This document shows, in pieces, positions 18,029-27,100 of a stretch of DNA of 64,000 nt. Both the position numbers and the translations under genes were made by a program. Positions within the stretch are counted from its first letter, which is position 1. Every line of letters starts with the position of its first letter. Source of the DNA: Amarolinea sp964580725 (lineage in GTDB: Bacteria > Chloroflexota > Anaerolineae > SSC4 > Amarolineaceae); assembly GCA_964580725.1 (NCBI GenBank), contig CAZOLV010000002.1:1-64000 (forward strand). Direction: 5' to 3'. The notes under the pieces are model-generated. The model was given only the letters and a program-made list of their open reading frames with translations. It made no database searches and had not been told where the DNA came from.

Positions 18029-19393
18029 ATGGATCAACGAACCTTCCTGCAACTTGCCGCCGCCCAGGGCGCAGTCGTCGCCGTCGAACAACCGGTCAAC
18101 CCGTACCTGGAGATGGCGGCTGTCAGCGGCGCGCTCGAAGAGATCGCGCCGGGGCGCATCACGCGCTTCCGCCAGGTCGTCGGCAGCGAATTCGAGGTGG
18201 TCACCGGCCTGTGCGCCGACCGGCGTCATTTCGGCCTGGCCCTGGACTGCGCCCCCGCCGACCTGATTCGGCGCCTGGCTGCCGCCCTGGCCCATCCGCA
18301 GACGCCGCCGCAGGTGGGCGCGGCGCAAGCCCCCTGCCAGGAGGTCGTCATGACCGTTCCCGACCTGGAACGAATCCCGTTTCTCACCCACTGGCCCACC
18401 GACGCCGGCCCTTACGCCACTGCCGCTGTGCTCTTCACCCGCGACCCGGAGACTGGTCCCAACGCCTCGTTCCATCGCGTCTTGCGTTTGGGGCCGCGTC
18501 TGGCCGCCCTACGCATCGTCGAGCGACGCGGCACGGACACGGCGCTGCGCAAATCCCCAGGCGATTTGCCGGTTGCCATCGCCATCGGCCTGCCGCTGCA
18601 CGTCCTGCTCGCCGCCTCTCTGGCGCCGCCGCCGGGCGTGGACGAGTTGACCATTGCCCAGGCCCTGGCGCCCACCCCTCTCGTGCGCTGCCAGACCAAC
18701 GATCTGCTGGCGCCCGCCGACGCTGAGGTGGTCATCGAGGGGCGTCTGACGCACCGTCTGTCGGCGGAAGGTCCTTTCGTTGACCTGACGCAAACGCTCG
18801 ATTTCGTGCGGCAGCAGCCGCTGCTGGAGGTTGACTGCATCACCCACCGGCGCCGTCCGCTCTACCACGCCCTGCTGCCAGGACGATTGGAACACCGCCT
18901 GCTGATGGGAATGCCGCGTGAGCCGACCATCTTCGAGGAAGTCAATCGGGTCTGTCGTTGCCTCAACGTGCACATCACGCCGGGTGGCGCCAGTTGGCTG
19001 CACGCCGTCGTGCAGATCGAAAAACAGGCGCCCGACGATGGTCGCCTGGCCATCGAGGCGGCGCTGCGTGGGCATGGGTCGCTCAAACACGTCGTCGTGG
19101 TGGATCATGATGTGAATCCGTTCGACAGCGCCGATGTCGAATGGGCTATCGCTACGCGCTTTCAGGCGGGTCGCGGCCTATTCGTCTTCCCTGATCAGTA
19201 CTCCAGTTCGCTCGACCCGTCGGCGCGCCACACGCCCGGCCAGAAGTCCCGGTCGGACAAGTTCGGTCTGGACGCCACCGTGTTCTGGGACACGCCGCAC
19301 GGCCCGGCCGCCCCGCATGCATACCGCAAGGTGACTTTTCCACCGGTTGATTTGTCACGTTATCAGGTGAAAGCGTGGGGAGACGAGGCATGA
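18029..19393 (+). CDS. UbiD family decarboxylase, candidate anhydromevalonate-phosphate decarboxylase
   Basis: A 454-residue UbiD-fold enzyme, which uses prenylated FMN. Recognisable blocks are ITRFRQVVGSEFEVVTGLCA, IAIGLPLHVLLAASL, AEVVIEGRL, GPFVDLTQ, and the C-terminal VDHDVNPFDSADVEWAIATR, YSSSLDPSA and KFGLDATVFWDTP. The DVEWAIATRFQA and SSLDPSA blocks are typical of the short UbiD homologues of archaea, among which is trans-anhydromevalonate 5-phosphate decarboxylase. Position directly after mevalonate kinase supports that role. Other options are aromatic-acid or menaquinone-type decarboxylation. No UbiX or aconitase-X dehydratase is in the window. Confidence 0.8.
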   Translation: MDQRTFLQLAAAQGAVVAVEQPVNPYLEMAAVSGALEEIAPGRITRFRQVVGSEFEVVTGLCADRRHFGLALDCAPADLIRRLAAALAHPQTPPQVGAAQAPCQEVVMTVPDLERIPFLTHWPTDAGPYATAAVLFTRDPETGPNASFHRVLRLGPRLAALRIVERRGTDTALRKSPGDLPVAIAIGLPLHVLLAASLAPPPGVDELTIAQALAPTPLVRCQTNDLLAPADAEVVIEGRLTHRLSAEGPFVDLTQTLDFVRQQPLLEVDCITHRRRPLYHALLPGRLEHRLLMGMPREPTIFEEVNRVCRCLNVHITPGGASWLHAVVQIEKQAPDDGRLAIEAALRGHGSLKHVVVVDHDVNPFDSADVEWAIATRFQAGRGLFVFPDQYSSSLDPSARHTPGQKSRSDKFGLDATVFWDTPHGPAAPHAYRKVTFPPVDLSRYQVKAWGDEA

Positions 19394-20076
19394 GACCCGA
19401 AGAAGTGAGGGGACAGTCGCCAGCGAGCGGGGCGTCGGCGTTGTTGCGCACTTTCATCGCGATCCCGCTGGACGACGACGCCCGCCAGGCGTTGCAGACG
19501 CTGCTGGCGTCGTTGCAGGCGCAAACGCCTCCGCGGCTTGTGCGCTGGACGGCGCCGGCCCACATTCACATCACGTTGAAGTTTTTGGGCGACACGCGAC
19601 CCGATCAGGTGACGGCGGTGACGGCGGCGCTGAACGCCGTTGCGGCGTCGCGGCCCCCATTTCGGGTGACGTTGGCCGGGCGCGGCTGTTTTCCCAATTT
19701 CAAGCGTCCCAACGTGATCTGGGTTGGCGTGCTGGATCATGGCCAACAGTTGCGCCGGCTGGCCGAGTCCATCGAGCGCAGCCTGGTTGGTCTGGGATGG
19801 CCGGCCGAGGCGCGCCCCTTCACGCCGCACCTCACGCTTGGCCGCGTCGCCAATCACGCCTCTGGCGCCGAACGCGCCGAGTTGGGCGCCATCATCGCCC
19901 GCCAGGAGGTGGGCGAACTGGCGCGCCTTCCCGTCGCCGCCGTACACTTCATACGCAGCGACTTGCGCCCCACCGGTCCCATCTACACCACCCTGAGCAT
20001 TAGCCCGCTGGCAGGAAATCCAGCGGACTCGGATCATAGCACTCCAGTGCGATCGAGAGAGTGTTTCAGAATTTGA
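19390..20076 (+). CDS. thpR: RNA 2',3'-cyclic phosphodiesterase (2H family)
   Basis: A 228-residue 2H phosphoesterase. LRTFIAIPLDDDARQAL opens the fold, the two catalytic HxTx motifs are HIHITLKFLGD and FTPHLTLGRV, and a family block reads FPNFKRPNVIWVG. It hydrolyses RNA 2',3'-cyclic phosphate ends and related cyclic phosphates. The ATG at 19390 overlaps the decarboxylase stop (ATGA). The natural end should be near YTTLSISPL; the last 20 or so residues and the stop codon come from flanking sequence and the inverted end of a 162-bp element (20057-20218), so the C-terminus has probably been replaced. Confidence 0.9.
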   Translation: MRPEEVRGQSPASGASALLRTFIAIPLDDDARQALQTLLASLQAQTPPRLVRWTAPAHIHITLKFLGDTRPDQVTAVTAALNAVAASRPPFRVTLAGRGCFPNFKRPNVIWVGVLDHGQQLRRLAESIERSLVGLGWPAEARPFTPHLTLGRVANHASGAERAELGAIIARQEVGELARLPVAAVHFIRSDLRPTGPIYTTLSISPLAGNPADSDHSTPVRSRECFRI

Positions 20077-20218
20077 GTGATGGTCAACTAGCGAAGATCA
20101 CTGGTCTTCGTTATGGTAATTGGTTGTCAACTCACAATCCCACAAAACGAGGCTATCGCCAAATCTTTCGCTCGGCCCTTGCGCTCAGCCCTTGCCCATC
20201 GAATTCTGAAACATTCTC
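20057..20218. mobile_element. 162-bp non-autonomous element with 17-bp inverted ends
   Basis: Left end GAGAGTGTTTCAGAATT (20057-20073) and right end, read on the other strand, GAGAATGTTTCAGAATT (20218-20202) differ at one base. No transposase is inside. The ends look like those of some IS256-type elements, which is impression only. No clear target duplication is visible. A short hairpin, CGAAGA...TCTTCG, lies just inside at about 20092-20111. It fills half of the gap between thpR and the Amt-like gene. Confidence 0.65.
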
Positions 20219-20228
20219 ACCGGGAGAG

Positions 20229-20330
20229 TGAAATCGCGCCTGAGGGGCCTACGGCCGGGCGTCCACCTGCGTGGGCGCGTGTGGTGGGGCGAATCACACT
20301 CCACCCGATACCGGTCGGCGCCGGCGGGCG
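20229..20330. repeat. third, inverted copy of the 95-bp repeat
   Basis: The reverse complement matches the unit at 816-937: CGGGTGGAGTGTGATTCG, then CCCCACCACACGCGCCCACG, then CAGGTGGACGCCCGGCCGTA, and CCTCAGGCGCGATTTCA. Substitutions break the internal hairpin stem. It abuts the 162-bp element. Positions 20331-20393 hold nothing recognisable. Confidence 0.8.
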
Positions 20331-20393
20331 TCTCAACCGATTTGACATCCAGACAGCGGCGCGCATAATAGCCTTGTGGGCGCGGGATGGAGG

Positions 20394-21806
20394 TTAGCGG
20401 GCTTTGCGCACCAGCGCGGCGAGCACGCCGAAGGCAAGGGTGGCCAGCAAGAAGCTGAACAACACCTCGGCGGCAAGTCCTGCGAGCTGCGCCTGTAATT
20501 GACCGGGCCAGTCGGGCCGAAAGCCGGATGCCGTCCATAACCCGCTGACCCCCTGACCGGCAATCCCCAGAAAGGACTCGGCGCCCATGCCGTTCCAACC
20601 TTGACCGAAGCGCCCATCGGCCAGCAGGGCCAGACCGAGCAGACCCATCATGCCCCCAACGCCGAACATCGTCACGCTGCCGGCTCGATCGTCCAGGCAC
20701 AAAATCTCCTCCAGGAGGTAGGCAACGAAGGGGACGAGCAGACCACACACGGCGCCCAACGCCAGGGCGGCCCAGGGCGGCGTGAAGCCGGCAACCGCCA
20801 AACCCGCCGCCGTACCAGCCGCCGCACCGCGCGCCGCCATCAGCGGATCGGACTGGTTGGTCACGAACCAGGTGTAGATGATGGGCAGCAGCGCCCCGCC
20901 TGCCCCGGCTAACAACACATTGATCGCCGCCAGTGCCGGTTCCATGTGCGCCCAGGTCAACAGCGGGTTGCTCAACGCCCAACCGATGCTGCCCACCAAC
21001 AGCAGCCCTGCGCCGGTCACCGTCAGCAGCGGCAGATGCACGGGGGGCAGTGCAGGCGTTTCGCCGGCGGGACGCGGCGCACGCCGGGGCAAGAAGATCA
21101 AAACGCCCGCCAGCGCCGTCGCCGCACCGACCAGGAAGACCGGGCCGGCATGGGCAAAATCAACCAGGCCATGACCGAGGCCCAAATTGCGTCCCAGGTT
21201 GGCCAGCCAGCCGCCCCCTTCGCTCCAGTTACCGGTCAGCGGGTAGAGCAGGCCGCCGCTGAGCGCGCCGCCCACCAATGTGACCGGCGCCGGCGTCCGC
21301 CCACGCAGCGCCAGCAGTGGGATCAGCGCCGCGGTAATGACCCAGGGCAGGCGGCTGATGAAGAGCAGATAGGCGTCCGCCGTCGCGCCGGCGCCCAACA
21401 GGCCGAAACCGCTCAGGCCCGCCATGCCCCACCCGGTCCCCCAGCTTTCGTCCAGGGCAGACCATTCCCAGATCAAGCGGTCGAAGCCGGGGCGGCTGTC
21501 AACCAGGCCTACGCCGCCGAAATGCAGGGCAAACCCGACCGCCCAGTAGCTGAGCGTCGCCAGGCCCATGGCCGCCAGCAGCGTCGAAGTCGCCTGGCGC
21601 GCCTGTTCGGGCGGCAGGCCGCCGGCGGTCAGCAGGGTCAATCCCAGGGGCAGCAGAAAGGCCAGCGCGCTGCTGAAGAGCGACAGCACCAGCGCAGGAT
21701 CGGGCGGGGCGGGCGTTGCGCCGGCCGCCTGCGCCGGTGTGACCAGCAGCGCGCCGCCGATGAGCGTCAGAAACGCAGCAGGCAGCAGGCGCCGCCAGGA
21801 CAGCAT
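20394..21806 (-). CDS. Amt/Rh-fold membrane protein lacking the twin histidines
   Basis: A 470-residue polytopic protein with a signal-like N-terminus (residues 1-28, cleaving near AQAAG) and about 11 helices. Amt/Rh hallmarks are present: GNWSEGGGWLANLG, GLVDFA, EEILCLDDRAGSV and FGVGGMMGLLGLALLADG. The two pore histidines of ammonium channels are both replaced by phenylalanine: VDFAGGTVVH-type becomes VDFAHAGPVF (F224), and AVSVHG-type becomes SVTMFG (F381). Ammonium conduction by the usual relay is therefore doubtful. The start is taken at 21806; an ATG at 21869 would add 21 residues. Neither has a clear ribosome site. It is divergent from the next gene. Confidence 0.8.
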   Translation of the reverse strand: MLSWRRLLPAAFLTLIGGALLVTPAQAAGATPAPPDPALVLSLFSSALAFLLPLGLTLLTAGGLPPEQARQATSTLLAAMGLATLSYWAVGFALHFGGVGLVDSRPGFDRLIWEWSALDESWGTGWGMAGLSGFGLLGAGATADAYLLFISRLPWVITAALIPLLALRGRTPAPVTLVGGALSGGLLYPLTGNWSEGGGWLANLGRNLGLGHGLVDFAHAGPVFLVGAATALAGVLIFLPRRAPRPAGETPALPPVHLPLLTVTGAGLLLVGSIGWALSNPLLTWAHMEPALAAINVLLAGAGGALLPIIYTWFVTNQSDPLMAARGAAAGTAAGLAVAGFTPPWAALALGAVCGLLVPFVAYLLEEILCLDDRAGSVTMFGVGGMMGLLGLALLADGRFGQGWNGMGAESFLGIAGQGVSGLWTASGFRPDWPGQLQAQLAGLAAEVLFSFLLATLAFGVLAALVRKAR

Positions 21807-21908
21807 GTACGAAATGACCAGAAAATCGTGAGTTGTGACAAGAAAGGCTGAGATGTTCTTCTTTTTCATGATAGGGGCAAGTGTACCAGAGATTGCGCCA
21901 GGCCCAAA

Positions 21909-23957
21909 ATGGCATCCAGACGCCGCAAGCGGCGTGGCGCCGCTGACGCCCATCTGTCCCAGGGACTGGCGGCCGCAGAAAGATCGGCGTTGCGCATGAA
22001 AGATCGCGCGCTGGCCGGGGCGCTCAGCCTGGCGGCCCTGCTGCTCTACGGATTGACCGCCGCGCCGAGCGTGGCGACCGTCTTCGATGATAGCCTGGAG
22101 TTCCAGGTTGTCCTGCCCACGCTTGGGCTGGCGCACCCCACCGGCTACCCGCTGTACACCCTGCTCGGCTGGCTTTTCACGCGGCTGCTGCCCCTTGGCG
22201 ACGCCGCCTGGCGCGCCAACATTTTTTCGGCCGTGGCTGCGGCGCTGACGGTTGGACTGCTCTACCGCCTGCTGCTGCGCATCAGTGGCGCACGTTGGGC
22301 CGCGCTGGCAGTCGCCAGCGCCTTTGCCGTTTCGCCCCTGTGGTGGTCGCAAGCGACCCTGGCCGAAGTCTACGCCCTGCACGGCCTTTTCGTCGTCATC
22401 CTCTGGCTGGCGGTCTGTGACGCCGGCTCGGCGCCCAACACGCCCGCGTTGCCGCGCCGCCTGCTGCTGCTCAGCGGCCTGGCGCTGACACATCACCGCA
22501 TGGCGCTCCTGCTGGCGCCTGGACTGGCGCTGCTGGCCGGCCTGCGCTGGTGGGGCGCACAGCGTCCGGCGCAGCGCAGCGCCAGCGCCTGGGCCGCTGT
22601 CGTGATGCGAGACGCCGCCAGCGCCGCTGTCTACCTGCTGGCGCCTCTTTCGCTCTACGCCTACCTCTGGCTGCGCGGTCGGGCGATTCCCACCACGGCA
22701 GGTGTCTGGCTCGATTCCTGGCCGGCGCTCTGGGAACATGTCACGGCCAGCGCCTATGGCGTCTTTTTTGCGGCACAGCCCGTCACCGCCCGCATTGTAA
22801 CGCCCCTGCAGCTCGGCCCCATCGTTGCGCTGGCCGGGTTGTGGGGACTGTGGCCCTGGCCGTCGCAGGGGCGACGCTGGCTGGCCCTGACGCTGACCCT
22901 GCTCGTGCAAGGTGTCTTTGCCCTCGGTTATCGCACCGCCGATGCCGATGTCTTTTTCCTACCGCTGATCGTGCTCTTCACGCCCTTTGCCGCCGTAGGC
23001 GCGACCCGTCTTTGTGACGCCATCCTGTTATGGCTGGCGCAGCAAAGGCGCGCCGGGCTGCACCTACCCGGCCAGGCGGCCAGCGATCGCATCGTCACGC
23101 CCATCATCCTGACGCTGCTGCTGGCGGCGATGCCGTTGCAACAGGCCTGGGCCGTGCTCAACGCAGCGCCCCCCGCCCCGCAGACGTGCGAAGAGGTTCT
23201 GGCGGTTGGCCTGCCGCCGTCGCTGACACCCAATCGGCGCGGCGACTGGCGCGTCTACGATTGCGCCCAGGACATCCTCAGCCAGCCGCTGGAGCCGGGC
23301 GCCGCTGTGATCGGCCTGTTGGGCGAAATGACCCTGTTGCGCTTTTTCCAGCAGACAGCAGCGCAGCGCACCGACCTGCGCACGATCGTCGCCGATGAGG
23401 AGGGCGCACGTCGCCAGGCGGTCATGGCCGAACTGGCCGCCGGGCGACCTGTCTACCTGCTGCGCCCGCTCCCCGGTCTGCTCGACGCCGCCGGCACTGC
23501 CGCCGGCCTGACTCTCGATGCTGTCGGGCCGTTACTGCGTGTGCGCAGCGCGGCCATGCCGCCGGCGCCCGAACCCGCCGCCCTGCCCCAACCGCTGAGC
23601 CTGACGCCCGCTTTGACCGTCGTGGCGGCGACAAGCTGGCCGGTTGCCACGCATCAGGGACGCGTGCAGCGCATCGGCCTGGTCTGGCAGGTTGGCGCCG
23701 CGCTTGGCGAAGAATGGCACATCTCGGCCCGCCTGCTCGATGCCTCTGGACGCATCGTTGCGCAGCGCGACGCCGTCCCGGTGCTGCGGGCGCACCCCAC
23801 CAGCGCCTGGCGGCCCAATGACCGTATCGTTGATGTCTACGATTTGACGCTGGCGGGGCCGGCGGCGCAAGCCGCTTTCACACCGCTGCTGATCCTCTAC
23901 CGGGCGGCCGATGGGCAAGAGCTGGGCCGCATCACGCTGCCTCCCTTCATTCATTGA
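21909..23957 (+). CDS. DUF2723-like polytopic glycosyltransferase-type protein
   Basis: A 682-residue membrane protein. After a basic N-terminus, about 10-11 helices occupy residues 35-420. An early loop, DDSLEFQVVLPTLGLAHPTG, holds the paired acidic residues and the HPTGYPLYTLLG motif of DUF2723, a GT-C-fold family related to protein O-mannosyltransferases. The C-terminal 230 residues form an extracytoplasmic beta-rich domain. It probably transfers a lipid-linked sugar outside the membrane; donor and acceptor are unknown. It starts about 100 bases from the divergent Amt-like gene, with no strong ribosome site; MKDRALAGAL at residue 30 is an alternative start. Confidence 0.8.
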   Translation: MASRRRKRRGAADAHLSQGLAAAERSALRMKDRALAGALSLAALLLYGLTAAPSVATVFDDSLEFQVVLPTLGLAHPTGYPLYTLLGWLFTRLLPLGDAAWRANIFSAVAAALTVGLLYRLLLRISGARWAALAVASAFAVSPLWWSQATLAEVYALHGLFVVILWLAVCDAGSAPNTPALPRRLLLLSGLALTHHRMALLLAPGLALLAGLRWWGAQRPAQRSASAWAAVVMRDAASAAVYLLAPLSLYAYLWLRGRAIPTTAGVWLDSWPALWEHVTASAYGVFFAAQPVTARIVTPLQLGPIVALAGLWGLWPWPSQGRRWLALTLTLLVQGVFALGYRTADADVFFLPLIVLFTPFAAVGATRLCDAILLWLAQQRRAGLHLPGQAASDRIVTPIILTLLLAAMPLQQAWAVLNAAPPAPQTCEEVLAVGLPPSLTPNRRGDWRVYDCAQDILSQPLEPGAAVIGLLGEMTLLRFFQQTAAQRTDLRTIVADEEGARRQAVMAELAAGRPVYLLRPLPGLLDAAGTAAGLTLDAVGPLLRVRSAAMPPAPEPAALPQPLSLTPALTVVAATSWPVATHQGRVQRIGLVWQVGAALGEEWHISARLLDASGRIVAQRDAVPVLRAHPTSAWRPNDRIVDVYDLTLAGPAAQAAFTPLLILYRAADGQELGRITLPPFIH

Positions 23958-24052
23958 GCCATTGAGCGACCGCACACGGCCGGCGCGCCAGCCGCCAATT
24001 GGGCGGCCAGCAGCGGCCCGTCAGCCATCCTCATCGTCACAGCCGAGGCGCA

Positions 24053-24082
24053 TTAGGCGCACATCGGGCTGTGTGGTAGAAT
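24053..24082 (+). promoter_or_regulatory. weak promoter ahead of the BTAD-ATPase fusion gene
   Basis: TTAGGC (24053-24058), 18 bases and TAGAAT (24077-24082). The predicted start would give a leader of about 17 bases before the ATG at 24107, and no purine-rich ribosome site is present in that leader. Confidence 0.3.
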
Positions 24083-24106
24083 GATGATGCAATTGCATTT
24101 CCTCCG

Positions 24107-27100
24107 ATGATTCAGATTGCAGAAAGAACGCCTGTGTCCGCACTGCCAACCACGCTCACCGCCCCGCTGCAATTGCGCGTACTCGGCCCAATCGAAATTT
24201 CATGGCAAGGGCGCCCGTTGGCCATCACACGACGCCAGACCAGGGCGCTGCTTGGCCGCCTGGCGTTTCCGCTTGGCCCGGCGACGCGTGATGAGCTGGC
24301 CTTTCTCTTCTGGCCCGACGAACCTCAACGCCAGGCGCGCCGTAAACTGACCCACCTGCTCACCCATCTGCGCCGCGCCCTGCCCCTCCCCAACCTGCTG
24401 CTCATGGATGACGATCATGTCGGTTTCGATCCGGCGCTGGCCTGGTCGGATGCGGCGACCTTCGAGACACTATGCGCCACGCCGAGCGGCGCCGGCCGGC
24501 GCGCCGCCATGCGCCAGGCGTTGGCGCTCTACCGCGGCCCTCTCTTGCAGGGCCTGGCCGTACCCGAAAACCCGGAGTACGAGCAGTGGCAAGAACGCAC
24601 CCGCCAATCGCTGCACAACGCCTACTACCTGGCCGTCAGCGTCACGCTGGACGACTGTCAAACCAGTGGCGATTACGAGACCGGGATCGCCCTGGCGGAG
24701 CGTTTTTTGGCACAGGATGAGGCGCGCGAAGAAATTCACCGCGCCTTGATGGCGCTCTATGCGCTCAACGGCAACCGTGATGCGGTCATGCGCCAGTTCG
24801 ACCGCCTGGCGCTCGTGCTGGAGCGGGAGTTGGGGGCCGAGCCGCTCGACACGACGCGCGCCGTCTATCACGCCATCTTGCACGGACGACTCGATCAGTT
24901 GAACCAATCCCCCGTGCGCCCCGTGCGCGCCCCGCTGCCCGGCGTCGAGACGCCGCTGTTGGAACGGGATGGCGCGCTGACGCAATTGCGCCAACATCTG
25001 GGTCGTGCGCTGCTGCGCCAGGGCCACATCGTTTGGATCAACGGCGAACCCGGCATCGGCAAGACGCGCCTGATGCACGAGTTCATCGAAGCCGAACGCC
25101 AGCAGACGCCGCTCCTGGTCGGGTTTGGCAGCGCTCAACGCAGTGAACATCCCTTGCCCTACCAGGCGCTGTGCGAGGCCCTGCGCTCGCTGCCCGACTG
25201 GCCTGTTCTGGCGGGGCATGTGGCGCCGATGTGGCGACAGCAGGCGGCGCGCTTGTTGCCCGAAATCCTCACCAATCAAGATGCAGCGCCCGCGCCCGAC
25301 AACGCCGATGCGGCCGCCGCTCGCCTGCATCTCTTCGATGCGCTCAGCCAGTTGGTCGTGCACCTGGCCGAAATCCGGCCGCTGGCGCTTTGTCTCGACG
25401 ATCTGCACTGGGCCGATGCGGCGACTCTCGACTGGCTGGCGTTTCTGGGGCGTCGCCTGTACGGCAGTCGCATTCTGATCCTGGCCACCGTGCGCAGTGA
25501 AGAGGCCGCGCCGCTGCACGATCTGCGGCATAGCCTGGTGCGCGCCGCCGCCCTGACCGAAATCGAGCTGCCGGCGCTCGGCCCAGCGGCGGTGCAGACG
25601 CTGACCGCCCTGGCGCTCGACCCGGCCGCTGCCACCGACGCCGCCACGGCGCAGCTACACCGCGCCACGGGCGGCAACCCCTTCTTCCTGCTGGAGACGT
25701 TGCGCGCCCTGCTGGAATCTGGGGTCTGGTCTCGCCTGGGCGCCGCGCCGGTTGTCCTGCCCTTGCCCGACACGGTGCGCCAGGCGGTCATCATGCGCCT
25801 GCAGCGCCTGGCGCCCCTGGCGCGGCAGGTGCTGGAAGCCGCCGCCGTCCTCGATCGCCTGGGCGCGCGCGATTTGCTCTATCTGACCGCCGGACGTGAT
25901 GAGGCAGAAACGGTCAGCGCCACGGACGAGCTGCTCGCACGCCAACTGCTGGCCGAAACCACGACGGGCTTTCACTTCTTGCACGAAATGGTGCGCACGG
26001 TCGTCTATCAACAGTTGAGCGTGGGGCGGCGCCTGCTTCTGCACCGCCGGGCCGCTGAAGCGTTGGAAAAGGTCTATGCGCCGGCGATCCATCTGCTGCT
26101 GCACGCCAACCAGCCTGGCGCGGCGCTGCGCCATCCGCTGCGCAACCCCCTGCTCGGCGAGGATGAACTGCTGGCGGCGCTGGCGCTGCATCAGATCGCT
26201 GCCCGTCAAACCGACGACGGCCCCGAAGTGCACAAGGCGGTCAACTACCTGCTATTGTTGGGCGACCGGGCACGCGGGCTGTACGCCCATCAAGCGGCGG
26301 TCGAAGCGTATCAGCAGGCGCTCATGTGGCTCGAACGCCTGGGCGAATATGAGCAGAGCGCCCGCGCCCTGATGAAGCTGGCATTGACGCATCACACCGC
26401 CTTCGAGTTTGCCGCGGCGCGCACGGCCTACGAGCGCGCCTTCGTCCTGCTGCAGCGTAGCAGCAGCCTGCCGCTGACCTCCATCGCCCATGCAGCGCAA
26501 ACGCTGCGCCTGAACTGGACGGAGCCAACGACCCTCGACCCGGCGCAAACCTGGGAATTCTACACCAGCGGCACCGCCGATCTGCTCTTCCGCGGCTTGC
26601 TCGAACGCACGCCAGACCTGGGCGTAGCGCCGGCCGTGGCGCAGGCCTGGGATGTGCACGACGGTGGCCTGACCTACCTCTTTCACCTGCGCCACGATGT
26701 GCGTTGGAGCGACGATCGGCCTGTCGTTGCGGGTGATTTCGAGTTTGCCTGGAAACGCATCATCACCAGCGTCGAGCGGTCGCCCTATTCGGGCCTGTCG
26801 TTCGACGACATCGCTGGCGTCAGCGCCTTTCGCCAGGGACGCCTGACCGACACCGATGGGGTCGGCGTGCACGCGCTGGACGACCGCACACTGTTGGTGC
26901 GCCTGGAACAGCCGACCGGCTATTTCCTGCAGTTGATGGCATGCAGCCCCTGGTTTCCGATTCCGCGGCACGTCGTGCAGCAGTATGGCGCTGACTGGAC
27001 GCAGCCGGAGCATTTCGTCAGCAATGGTCCCTATCGCCTGGCTGCCTGGCAGCGGGGCCAGCGCCTGACCCTGGCGCGCAATCCAACCTACTTTGGCGCC

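Noticed and set aside
21807..22910. N-terminal extension of the Amt-like gene to 838 residues
   Set aside because: The added part is antisense to the DUF2723-like gene, rich in Gln/Arg and without motifs. The signal-like start at 21806 is better.
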